From contig JASBUW010000013.1 of the NCBI GenBank assembly GCA_030147755.1, positions 1-38,185 on the forward strand: a DNA stretch of 38,185 nucleotides, read 5' to 3'. The notes below the pieces were generated by a model. That model did no database searches, had not been told where the DNA came from, and saw only the letters and a list, made by a program, of their open reading frames with translations. Both the position numbers and the translations under genes were made by a program. The stretch is from Parachlamydiaceae bacterium. GTDB taxonomy: Bacteria > Chlamydiota > Chlamydiia > Chlamydiales > Parachlamydiaceae. Positions 9,201 through 16,298 of this stretch are shown piece by piece (within the stretch, counting starts at the first letter, position 1; every line of letters begins with the position of its first letter).

Positions 9201-10367
9201 CAATTTTGCCAATACTTGTGTTTTGTTCATTTGCGCATCTGTTTTACCTTGCACAGCTTTTTGTAAATAAGCGATTTGTGAGCTTAAGTGCTCAAGTTCT
9301 AACGCAGGCAAACTGTAATCGACTTGCAAATCTTGTAGCTGTTTAAGTGTCGATGCATATCCTTTTTCTTCGATCAGTTGACGTAGCTTCAATAAATCTA
9401 AAACAGCTTGTTTCTCTTTCTCGTAAGCTGTCAATAAGGTATCTAAACGCTTTTGGCGACGTTCGGCTAATTCAGAGGTAGAAGTGGCAGCTCCTGTCAA
9501 TTGCATATCTGATGTTTGATGGCATTGCATGCATTTCGCTTGCAGCAAGGCTCCTACAAAAATAGGATCTGTTTGAAACAGCAACTGATGACCGGGTTTG
9601 TCATTGAAAATACGCGCAAAACGTGGATCATTCTCAAGATCTGTTTCAGTGAATTTAGGAGTAGGTCCACGATATTCTACTTCATATTGCTCATCAAAAA
9701 CAGGTCCATGTGCTTTATCTGTCACTAAACCCCGTCCATTGCCGTTGTGACAAGAGACGCAGCCATATTCCTCAATGGGATGGTATTCAAAAGGACGTGT
9801 TTCATTTCCCATCAGGGGATGCATGGCCAACACTTTAGTCACATCGTAGACTTGATGTCCAACTTGCGCCGTCTTCAATGCGGCATACGCATCTGCTTGC
9901 TTTAAACGTTGGTTGATTTCACCGGTTTTTCCTTCTTGCTTGAGTTGTCCGATGACTTTTTCATCACGCAATTCTGCGATTTTCTCATCTAGTTTTTGCC
10001 AAATATAATCGTCATTGGCAATCTGCACAGGATGCCCATCTGCATCGCGGATAATATTTCCATTGAGATCATGTGCAATTTTTGTGGGAGAAAAATAAGG
10101 AATTTGCAAAGCCACATGGCAAGAAATACAGCGATCAACAACAGCAGGACCTTTATCTTCGCGTTCTATCACAATTTGTTTAATGCCTGCCTTAAAAGTG
10201 GGAGGAGGTTGATGTGTGTAAGTAGAGCGAAATTCTTCTAAAGCGAGATAATCTTCTTGATAAATTTTATATTCAGGAAATAGTTCTCGGTAAAAAAAAG
10301 CACCAAAAAGAGCGGTGACAGTTATTCCGGAAGCAATCAATAGGATTTGATAAGTGTCTGCACGCAT
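6207..10367 (-). CDS. Giant heptaheme cytochrome c with C-terminal coiled coil
   Basis: With the start at 10367 the protein has 1386 residues. A membrane anchor lies near the N terminus (YQILLIASGITVTALFGAFF). Seven CxxCH heme sites follow at about residues 80, 203, 279, 495, 611, 844 and 1069 (CISCH, CVSCH, CMQCH, CYACH, CASCH, CAQCH, CAVCH). The last two sit in class I cytochrome c folds with the GTPMPPWG and GTAMTPWG methionine-ligand segments, as in c1/CcoP-type domains. Residues from about 1110 to the end, and parts between hemes, are charged and helical, probably coiled coils. I prefer 10367 to an upstream in-frame ATG at 10448, because the latter overlaps cytochrome b by 71 bases while 10367 has an AAAGGA site. 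It probably carries electrons from the bc complex to the cbb3 oxidase. Confidence 0.9.
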   Translation of the reverse strand: MRADTYQILLIASGITVTALFGAFFYRELFPEYKIYQEDYLALEEFRSTYTHQPPPTFKAGIKQIVIEREDKGPAVVDRCISCHVALQIPYFSPTKIAHDLNGNIIRDADGHPVQIANDDYIWQKLDEKIAELRDEKVIGQLKQEGKTGEINQRLKQADAYAALKTAQVGHQVYDVTKVLAMHPLMGNETRPFEYHPIEEYGCVSCHNGNGRGLVTDKAHGPVFDEQYEVEYRGPTPKFTETDLENDPRFARIFNDKPGHQLLFQTDPIFVGALLQAKCMQCHQTSDMQLTGAATSTSELAERRQKRLDTLLTAYEKEKQAVLDLLKLRQLIEEKGYASTLKQLQDLQVDYSLPALELEHLSSQIAYLQKAVQGKTDAQMNKTQVLAKLNQDLVTFIGSDALVQALEEAYRTAAEKGLNEFLKQHQQDPQAKGTLFAKGEKLDLSQDLMRHALETEQSFETVAKDQKTLTALATDVDELTRNFQRGKQLYLSQACYACHRISGFARGGIGPELTRIGDSYPWYIKESLVWPQADLRNSTMPNMRLDHQELEDLMTFLLAQKGSNRAVAKTAYQALLQSWEAGRKLPWEKPIPPAQMYDLNYAMTVFATEGCASCHRLQGFESNVGFKIEKESPSFEQIDEQKRWFRKLFPEVLHFTSYDEELPGSEIVQQIEKYAKEIDERIVGDARQDSLLEEINRQHPDAIEALYSNFRYAARAKNHEYETLIKQETDATKMAQLQQEWQAWKERVHRVLMMYIQTYGLGRLIGPHLNWSGIYRTDEWLMEHFRNPAGHVPRSIMPVFPFDDTKFYALTHMLDKLAIRNRKTLRQEWNYRGFDPSEAFNMLCAQCHGIGMRGNGVIAEWIYPIPKNLHNPEFLRNLTREKVIYSIKHGVKGTPMPPWGEAAIDKSQDLPVLNQAEVDYLTDWLFSNLPGGEVIRHATDVPKWQYTPEDVLQELKEEGGHLIPLPQEKRQNVPQLPERDLPSENNPPPADESVTSFLALPTEIYYAAISPEIYPHEAPKEIKQHNDVEDVFDIVSHPTDTGQNSYYIKKKYYTPLNIEEGQKFFLLNCAVCHGNEGDGSGARGRAMQEAKPRMLTNLDWLRSRDDLRLLRSIKYGVPGTAMTPWGDLTNALQRMQLVMFIRSLTEEKDRRTNLEEALYQTFDAGQIIIEKARIERSKQIEALQKKGQALQDKQDTLEAKIKEGQGSEKELVQTYQQNLENEQKIRKLQEQDQLFLDLKTHLKHERELYFNLGVNLIGKQVSEPLLQTYLDLIRLNAKRYHLQDHQLLIKHDAQVNEQIRADRQKIVTDLDQKIAELEKQRQILQGKIASAQQREELQTNQTEIESLKKLKAKVIMNTEEALRLVTKQQKILESLKPKPSKTVQIF

Positions 10368-10377
10368 GGCTATTCCT

Positions 10378-11703
10378 TTAATGCCTTGCAAAAGTTTCTG
10401 TCCAAGGCCAAATCCATCCCCAATTCGCTCCGCGGAAATAGGTGCCAATGATAATGAGAATGCCTTGCCAGGTCATAAAGAGTGTATAGAAGAAAACGGC
10501 TAAGTAGCGACTGCGATGAAACCAAATCCCTTCTCCATGCGGATTGCGATCCAAATAAGGGATGGCCATCAATCCTAAAATAATTAATCCGGGAATGCCT
10601 ACTCCACCCCAAAAAGCATTATAAGCCACCATTTCCTGCAGTCCCAAGAAATACCAAGGGGCTTTGGAAGGATTAGGTGGTTTAGCGGGATTCGCTGCTT
10701 CTTCCAAAGGAGCATCGATGAAAGAAAGTGCCAAGACAACAGCTGTTGTTGCTAAAAAAACCAATAGTTCTGCTCTTAATAAGTGAGGCCACGTAAACAC
10801 AAAATTATAAGGTCCTTTATCTACCGTGGGGCATGTACCACGCACCAGTTCCATCAAACCATAAGTGCGCTTGACGCCGGGTGCAAACGATTCTTTGGTG
10901 TCTGAACGTTGCACTACGCGATAAGGATCAGGTCGAAATTTATCAGGAGGACGCGATAGTCCGCCATCTTTGCGAATGCGCCAAAAGTGTACGCCAATCA
11001 AGGTTCCGGCTAATAAAGGCAAGACAGCCACGTGCAACACATAAAAGCGAATTAACGCATCTTGACCGACATTGGTGGAGGCTAATAGCATCACGCGATT
11101 GACATTGTACTCAAAACCGGGAAGATTGGGCACATAACCGGCGATATTGGATCCTACGGTAATGGCCCAAAAAGCCAATTGATCCCAAGGAAGCAAATAA
11201 CCTGTAAAAGAAAGAAGCAGGGTTAAAACCATTAAAATCACGCCAATGACCCAATTGAAGCGGCGCGTATGTTTATAAGATCCCGTATAAAAAACGCGGG
11301 ACATATGGAGAAAAACGAAAAGCACCATGAGATGTGCGCCCCAGCGATGCATATTGCGATACAACATGGCAAATGGTGTTGTATCTTGCCAATCTTTCAT
11401 GATGTCATACGCACGATCTTCAGCAGGAATATAATAAAACATGAGGACAACACCTGTGAAGACTAGAAGAAGAAATAAACTCGTCGTAATCGTGCCTAAG
11501 CCCAATGTATAAAAAGGATCAAGTGAATGTTTATGGCATTTGACAGGATGAAAATGCAGGAAAAAATTCTTAAAAACAATTTCGGAGCGATCGACATCAT
11601 TATTAGGATAATTATGGCGAAAAATTGAACGTACAAATAAAGAAGGAAGATTGGCTAAATATTCTCCCCATGTTTCTCTTTTCTTGCCATGAAAAACGGC
11701 CAT
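10378..11703 (-). CDS. Cytochrome b of a bc-type quinol oxidase complex
   Basis: The 441-residue protein joins a cytochrome b6-like N-terminal half and a subunit IV-like C-terminal half. Heme b ligands are seen as two His pairs: HRWGAHLMVLFVFLHMSRVF in the second helix and the LHVAVLP...GVHFW pair in the fourth. The quinol-site signature appears as PWYFLGLQE, the counterpart of the PEWY/PDWY motif. About eight helices are present. Quinol is oxidised at this subunit together with the Rieske protein, whose gene lies 14 bases upstream. The start has a strong AAGGAG site. A soluble or anchored cytochrome c1 gene is missing, and the giant cytochrome directly downstream likely takes that role. Confidence 0.95.
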   Translation of the reverse strand: MAVFHGKKRETWGEYLANLPSLFVRSIFRHNYPNNDVDRSEIVFKNFFLHFHPVKCHKHSLDPFYTLGLGTITTSLFLLLVFTGVVLMFYYIPAEDRAYDIMKDWQDTTPFAMLYRNMHRWGAHLMVLFVFLHMSRVFYTGSYKHTRRFNWVIGVILMVLTLLLSFTGYLLPWDQLAFWAITVGSNIAGYVPNLPGFEYNVNRVMLLASTNVGQDALIRFYVLHVAVLPLLAGTLIGVHFWRIRKDGGLSRPPDKFRPDPYRVVQRSDTKESFAPGVKRTYGLMELVRGTCPTVDKGPYNFVFTWPHLLRAELLVFLATTAVVLALSFIDAPLEEAANPAKPPNPSKAPWYFLGLQEMVAYNAFWGGVGIPGLIILGLMAIPYLDRNPHGEGIWFHRSRYLAVFFYTLFMTWQGILIIIGTYFRGANWGWIWPWTETFARH

Positions 11704-11717
11704 GACTTAACTCCTTC

Positions 11718-12230
11718 TTATACGTTGGGTGTATACCAAGCAGATTCAAAATCTAGCGTTGTTTTGGCTTTATCGACCATGAGCTCACCCGAAGCTCCTT
11801 TAAAAACCAAAAAATAGACAAGCGGAAGGGGGGCAGGCCCTCCTGTATTTTTTCCATGACGATCGTAAGTAGATCCATGACAAGGACACGCATAACCTGT
11901 TTCCACCATATTGACCGTGCAGCCTAAATGTGTGCATACAGCAGTTTGTACTCTGACTTTGCCTGCTTGTGTTTCAATAAACACTTTTTGCTTGGGATTA
12001 AAAACTTTTCCTTCAGTAGACAAAACCTCTTCAGGACGTCCAATCGCAAATACACTAGGAGGTACTTTCATCGCATTGGGATATAAAAAACCAAGCACGG
12101 AAGCGCCAATCATTTGGCCAGCTCCAATTAAACATGCTCCCACACCCATTAAAGCTAAAAATGAACGGCGTGAAATCAAAGGATCTTTATCATCCGGATC
12201 CACATTTAAAGTATTTCTATATTTAGGCAT
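11718..12230 (-). CDS. Rieske [2Fe-2S] protein
   Basis: The 170-residue product has a twin-arginine-like signal anchor ([12 protein letters not shown], residues 20-31, then a hydrophobic stretch), suggesting folded export by Tat. The Rieske cluster is complete: CTHLGC at 99-104 and CPCHGS at 115-120, giving ligands C99, H101, C115 and H118 and the disulfide pair C104/C117. The GGPAPLPL segment after it is the usual proline loop. It takes one electron from quinol at cytochrome b and passes it to a c-type cytochrome. It is the first gene of the bc part of the operon, with an AGGA site upstream, following a long perfect palindrome. Confidence 0.95.
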   Translation of the reverse strand: MPKYRNTLNVDPDDKDPLISRRSFLALMGVGACLIGAGQMIGASVLGFLYPNAMKVPPSVFAIGRPEEVLSTEGKVFNPKQKVFIETQAGKVRVQTAVCTHLGCTVNMVETGYACPCHGSTYDRHGKNTGGPAPLPLVYFLVFKGASGELMVDKAKTTLDFESAWYTPNV

Positions 12231-12283
12231 TGTTTTTTCCTATTATCTATACTCTTTCTACTTCAAAAAAAGGACAAACGACC

Positions 12284-12382
12284 ATAACGACACCAACGAC
12301 CTTAACGACAACGACAAACGACAATAACGACTATAGCTTTTTTGTCGTTTGTCGTTGTCGTTAAGGTCGTTGGTGTCGTTAT
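12284..12382. repeat. Perfect 40-bp inverted repeat of AACGAC units
   Basis: Arms 12284-12323 and 12343-12382 are exact inverse complements, with a 19-base loop. The left arm is almost free of T and consists of loosely repeated ACGAC/AACGAC units. Related hairpins occur at 16102-16295 and 37090-37213, and a remnant lies near 26720-26750. The element separates ccoS from the Rieske gene. On the minus strand a T7 run follows about 12 bases after the stem (12265-12271), so partial termination is possible. Confidence 0.9.
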
Positions 12383-12394
12383 CCAAGCTACTAC

Positions 12395-12535
12395 TCAATT
12401 ATCAGGATTATCTTCGCGAAATAATTGGTATTTGACAGCTTCCTCGTCATCAAATTGTCCTTTGCGCAGATAGTAAATGTATAATCCCAATCCTCCGAGT
12501 GCCATCGCGATAGATCCTATAATCATCCAAATCAT
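12395..12535 (-). CDS. ccoS: CcoS, cbb3 oxidase assembly protein
   Basis: This 46-residue product is a short reading frame read directly from the sequence. One transmembrane helix (MIWMIIGSIAMALGGLGLYI) is followed by RKGQFDDEEAVKYQLF, close to the GQFDDL(E)...R(I)LFDD hallmark of CcoS. CcoS is needed to insert hemes and copper into CcoN. The stop lies at 12395-12397 (TGA), and the ATG at 12535 has a GGATAGGAT site and sits three bases after the stop of the FAD oxidoreductase. Position at the head of the bc-cbb3 block supports the call. Neither ccoG, ccoH nor ccoI is in the window. Confidence 0.88.
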   Translation of the reverse strand: MIWMIIGSIAMALGGLGLYIYYLRKGQFDDEEAVKYQLFREDNPDN

Positions 12536-12538
12536 GAG

Positions 12539-14383
12539 TTATCCTATCCAACGAAAAGAATAATTCATCACATCCATTGTCACTGCTTGCGTCGGGCATT
12601 TTTCAGCACATAGTCCACAGCGAATACAAACATCTTCGTCTTTCAACATGGCTGTTCCCATTTGAGCTAAATCTTCTTCATCCATTGTAGCCGAATCGAC
12701 ACCATAAAAATTATCCACCGCTACGCGTAAATCGCCTTCGCCCAAATCTAAATTCAATTTACTAATGGGGATTTGCTTCAAGCAATTACAAGGACAAACA
12801 TCGACGCATCCATTGCATTTAATGCACAAAGTGCCATCAAAAACGGGTGAAATATGGCATTGTAAACAACGATGCGCTTGATCATGCGCTTCTTCGGCTG
12901 TATAATTATTCTCCACCATGTTTTCATTTTTGATTCTGACTTTAGGCGGCTGCATGGTGGGTAAAGCCCATTTGGTACGCAAATATGTTTTATCACGCAT
13001 GGGTGAAATTTCGGTGAATTCTCCCACAAATTCTTGATAAGGTTTTGTTCCACGCAAATCACTATCGATTGAACGTGCGGCTTCTTGTCCATGGCGGATG
13101 CCTGTGATGAATAGCGCCGGACCAAAAGCTGCATCGCCTCCCGCATAAACGCCTTTCACAGAAGTTCTGCCCGATTCACGTTCTGTCTTAATGACACCGC
13201 GCTCCATTTTCAATTCACTTTTTTTATCCCATCCATCGAATAAACTCATATCCAAAGATTGTCCAATGGCTAAAGCGATCGAATCGCATGGAATGACATA
13301 TTGACTGTCCGGCACATATTTGGGAGCAAAGCGTCCCGTGTGATCAAAGAGCGAATAAATGGGTTGTACACGTAATCCGGCGATTTTGCCATCTGCATGG
13401 CGTTCCACCGCAATTGGACCCACGCGATTGATAATTTTAATGCCTTCTTCCATTCCATCTTCAATTTCAAATTCATCCGCCGTTTGTTCATCGCGTGCTT
13501 CTAAGCACACCATCGTCACAGTTTTGGCTCCGTTGCGCACGGATGTGCGTGCCACGTCAAAAGCGACGTTTCCGCCACCCACCACGATGAGATGCTCACC
13601 AATTTTCCATTGCTCTTCTACGCAGCGTACGCGTAGATATTCAATGCCGCGAATGATATCGGGCGCATCAGCTCCCGGAATGGGCAGTTCGCGTGATTTC
13701 CATAATCCGACGCCAATAAAAACCGCATTGTAGCGACTCATGAGATCAGTCATGGTAATATCTCGTCCTACTTTCATATTGTAGTAAATTTTGGCTCCGA
13801 GATACTCAATCGCATAGCATTCATTAATGGCTACTTCATTCTTTAAGCGATAACTGGGGACTCCATACACCAGCATTCCGCCGGGCAAACGCATCATTTC
13901 ATACACATCCACAGCATATCCTAAACGCAGCAAATCATGCGCACAAGTGAGAGATGCTACACCGGCGCCAATACAAGCCACGCGCAAACCATTAGGTTCG
14001 GGTTTGGTGGATCCCCGGGCATAGCTAAATTCTAAGGATTTGACATGTGCTTCTTTACCAAGACCAAACCATTCATCTAAATAACGTTTTTGAGCACGAA
14101 TAGTGAGTGTTTTGTCCACACGATCGCGGCGGCAGGCGACTTCGCAAGGAGCCCCGCAAATCATGCCACAAATGGAGGCAAAGGGATTGGGACCGCGTGC
14201 AATCTTATAGCCTTCCAGTAAATTGCCGGCATGCAAAGCGAGCATGTAGCCGCGGCCATCGGTTTTAACAGGACAGCCATCGCGACAATCAATCTGGCGA
14301 ATGAAATAGTCGAGGTCAGGGATGGTGACATCGTAAATTTCGCGATAATTTTCAATAATTTTGGGATCTAGCTCGTCTGTCAT
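12539..14383 (-). CDS. GltD-like FAD-dependent oxidoreductase with C-terminal 2x[4Fe-4S] ferredoxin domain
   Basis: The 614-residue protein has an N-terminal Cys-rich domain (CRDGCPV, then CGMICGAPCEVACRR), an FAD-binding motif at about 135 (CIGAGVASLTCAHDLLRLG), the GGMLVYGVPSYRL segment, and a second nucleotide-binding motif (VVGGGNVAFDVAR), as in glutamate synthase small subunits. The C-terminal 130 residues add two ferredoxin-type cluster sets (CIKCNGCVDVCPCNC and CIRCGLCAEKCP), making it longer than GltD. No large GltB subunit is nearby. It leads an operon with ccoS and the bc/cbb3 genes, so it may feed electrons from NAD(P)H or reduced ferredoxin towards quinone. The exact donor and acceptor cannot be read from the sequence. 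Confidence 0.85.
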   Translation of the reverse strand: MTDELDPKIIENYREIYDVTIPDLDYFIRQIDCRDGCPVKTDGRGYMLALHAGNLLEGYKIARGPNPFASICGMICGAPCEVACRRDRVDKTLTIRAQKRYLDEWFGLGKEAHVKSLEFSYARGSTKPEPNGLRVACIGAGVASLTCAHDLLRLGYAVDVYEMMRLPGGMLVYGVPSYRLKNEVAINECYAIEYLGAKIYYNMKVGRDITMTDLMSRYNAVFIGVGLWKSRELPIPGADAPDIIRGIEYLRVRCVEEQWKIGEHLIVVGGGNVAFDVARTSVRNGAKTVTMVCLEARDEQTADEFEIEDGMEEGIKIINRVGPIAVERHADGKIAGLRVQPIYSLFDHTGRFAPKYVPDSQYVIPCDSIALAIGQSLDMSLFDGWDKKSELKMERGVIKTERESGRTSVKGVYAGGDAAFGPALFITGIRHGQEAARSIDSDLRGTKPYQEFVGEFTEISPMRDKTYLRTKWALPTMQPPKVRIKNENMVENNYTAEEAHDQAHRCLQCHISPVFDGTLCIKCNGCVDVCPCNCLKQIPISKLNLDLGEGDLRVAVDNFYGVDSATMDEEDLAQMGTAMLKDEDVCIRCGLCAEKCPTQAVTMDVMNYSFRWIG

Positions 14384-14544
14384 ACAATCGCTTAAAGAGT
14401 TTAATGTGACAGTCTTATCAAATTAAAACTTATTTTACTAGTAATCTAGCAAAGTGCATGGTTTTTTTATACACAAACAACTTGATGGATGTAAGAGTTT
14501 AATTTACAATGAAAGCCATACAATTCTAATGAAAAGGTTTATAT

Positions 14545-15465
14545 ATGAATGCCATTTCTTCTTTATCTTCACAGAGTTATGTTTTTCTACAAAATGTGAC
14601 AGATAATCTATTCAATACGACTCAAAAAAGAATTACAGCTCTCGTTTTGATTGTTTTAGGCGGGCTTGCCACTTGTTATCTTGTGTATCGCCGGCTTCCT
14701 TGTTTCAAAGCACAGAGGATTGCACAGGAAATTCATGGAAATAAACAAATCATTCAAGATATTCATAAAGAGCAATTGAATAAACAGCATAAAGCCTTCC
14801 AAAAATTATATGATCAAGGGAAAGCAGAAGAACTCGAACAAATGTTGAAAAAATACCCTGATCTTAAAATTAAAGAGCTGATTCCTTTGGCCAAAGGGAC
14901 AAAAGCTTATTCTTATGTATGTGCACTTTATGCTTTACGCGCTTTAGATTCTAACAAAAATATGCATGAGAAAATTGCAAGAGTTTTAACATCTTTAGCC
15001 TTTTTGGATAATGTGCAAGTGGATGACTCAAATAACATAGATCCGTTGACAGAAACTCATCAACGTGAATTTGCTACTCTTCTTGCTAAAAAATGCACAC
15101 CCGAGCAAGCCAGCTTGATTTTAGACGGATTTTTAGCTTATAAACGGGATAAACAGCATTTAGGGGAAAGTTTTCTTATTCCTATTCTGGAGAGTAAGGA
15201 CTTAGAAAAGATTAAAGCAGCTTTTAAAAAATATTGGACTTGCTGGGATGAGTTTGACACTTTTGAGCCTGGCTGTATTCATGAAATTTTGCCTTACATT
15301 GGATCAAAAGAGGTTTTACAAACTATCTATGATGTTATTAATAAAGATGACGAAACAGATATCAAATATTATTTAAAAAATATGTTCCACTATACTATTA
15401 ACGGCAAACGAGAGACTTATATGGTGAATTTACCTCAATCTGTAATCGATCGTATTGTTGTTTAG
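14545..15465 (+). CDS. Hypothetical membrane-anchored protein, 306 aa
   Basis: I do not recognise a family. The protein has a Ser-rich N terminus, one clear transmembrane helix at about residues 31-48 (ALVLIVLGGLATCYLVY) followed by positive residues (RRLP), and a mostly alpha-helical, Lys/Glu-rich body that is probably cytoplasmic or, if secreted, host-exposed. The helical body suggests repeat-like helical hairpins, but no consensus was evident. A plausible AAAAGG site precedes the ATG. The HD-domain gene follows 25 bases later on the same strand. Confidence 0.7.
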   Translation: MNAISSLSSQSYVFLQNVTDNLFNTTQKRITALVLIVLGGLATCYLVYRRLPCFKAQRIAQEIHGNKQIIQDIHKEQLNKQHKAFQKLYDQGKAEELEQMLKKYPDLKIKELIPLAKGTKAYSYVCALYALRALDSNKNMHEKIARVLTSLAFLDNVQVDDSNNIDPLTETHQREFATLLAKKCTPEQASLILDGFLAYKRDKQHLGESFLIPILESKDLEKIKAAFKKYWTCWDEFDTFEPGCIHEILPYIGSKEVLQTIYDVINKDDETDIKYYLKNMFHYTINGKRETYMVNLPQSVIDRIVV

Positions 15466-15490
15466 ATTCTTTTAATAGTGAGAGATCATC

Positions 15491-16105
15491 ATGCGAAAGT
15501 TTGAAGGTGTTGTGAATTTATTAAACGAAGTGGGAATGCTCACGCATATTCCTCGTTCCGGTTTTGCCTTCTTAGGATCGGGTGAACAATCTGTTGCTGA
15601 GCATAGCTTTCGCATGACTTTAGTTGCGTATGCGCTCGCACGTCTTGTAGATGCCCCTATTGATCAACATAAATTAATGATAATGTGTCTTGTTCATGAT
15701 CTTCCAGAAGCGCGTATAGGCGACCTCAATTATGTACAAAAGAAATATGTCACTCCGGATCTTGATAAAGCTTTGGTTGATTTGGCTGCCGGATCTTTTT
15801 TAGGACCTGAAATTGCAGCTTGGATTCAAGAATATGAGCAAGGCGATAGTTTAGAGGCACAGCTTGCGCGTGATGCTGATCAATTAGAACTTTTACTGGT
15901 ACTTAAACGAGAAGAAGAACTAGGCAATCAACGTGCTAAAGATTGGATGGAAAATGCTCTCCAGCGCCTTAAAACCTCAGTGGGTAAACAAATGGGGGAA
16001 GCGATTTGCCGCACTTTTTCTGATGATTGGTGGTTAAGCGATAAAACAGATTCTCACTGGATTGATGGGAAAGGTGTTTCACAACAAAACGACAAACGAC
16101 CATAA
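15491..16105 (+). CDS. HD-domain hydrolase, YfbR/HDDC2-like 5'-deoxynucleotidase
   Basis: The 204-residue protein shows the HD-superfamily metal residues in order: AEHSFRM (first His), LVHDLPEARIGD (His-Asp pair) and ARDADQLE (last Asp). The arrangement and the start resemble YfbR and HDDC2, which remove phosphate from deoxynucleoside 5'-monophosphates in nucleotide salvage. The last seven or so residues (QQNDKRP) are encoded by the AACGAC-type repeat at the 3' end, and the stop codon TAA at 16103-16105 is inside the left arm. The natural C terminus may therefore have been replaced by an insertion. Substrate is inferred from the family only. Confidence 0.85.
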   Translation: MRKFEGVVNLLNEVGMLTHIPRSGFAFLGSGEQSVAEHSFRMTLVAYALARLVDAPIDQHKLMIMCLVHDLPEARIGDLNYVQKKYVTPDLDKALVDLAAGSFLGPEIAAWIQEYEQGDSLEAQLARDADQLELLLVLKREEELGNQRAKDWMENALQRLKTSVGKQMGEAICRTFSDDWWLSDKTDSHWIDGKGVSQQNDKRP

Positions 16106-16295
16106 CGACAGAAACGACCATAACGACAAGGACAAACGACACTAACGACTTAATTATTAGTATCGTTTGGTATAGAGATTCACTGTGTACATAGACTGTT
16201 TGCCATTTGTGCGGTAGCACTATAACTGCATTAGCCCAGATAATTAAGTCGTTAGTGTCTTTTGTCCTTGTCGTTAAGGTCGTTTCTGTCGTTTT
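16102..16295. repeat. 55-base-arm inverted repeat with nested arm of a second element
   Basis: Arms 16102-16156 and 16241-16295 match as inverse complements at 52 of 55 positions. The arms are of the AACGAC/AAGGAC type. The loop holds one arm (16178-16240) of the other element family, nearly identical to 26753-26816. The hairpin lies exactly between the stop codons of two convergent genes, one of which ends inside it. It could act as a two-way terminator. Confidence 0.85.
16178..16240. repeat. Single arm of the long inverted-repeat element (copy C)
   Basis: The segment starting TTCACTGTGTACATAGACTG and ending GCATTAGCCCAGA matches the outer part of the arms at 26753-26847. Only one arm is present, and it is flanked by TAATTA on both sides, suggesting a fragment inserted into, or captured by, the surrounding hairpin. 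Confidence 0.75.
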
Positions 16296-16298
16296 ATA

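Noticed and set aside
10368-10448. 27-residue N-terminal extension of the giant cytochrome
   Set aside because: It overlaps the cytochrome b gene by 71 bases, while the ATG at 10367 has its own AAAGGA site and begins directly before the membrane anchor.
12284-12382. CRISPR-like repeat
   Set aside because: The units are irregular, run as a single palindrome, and no spacers or cas genes are present.
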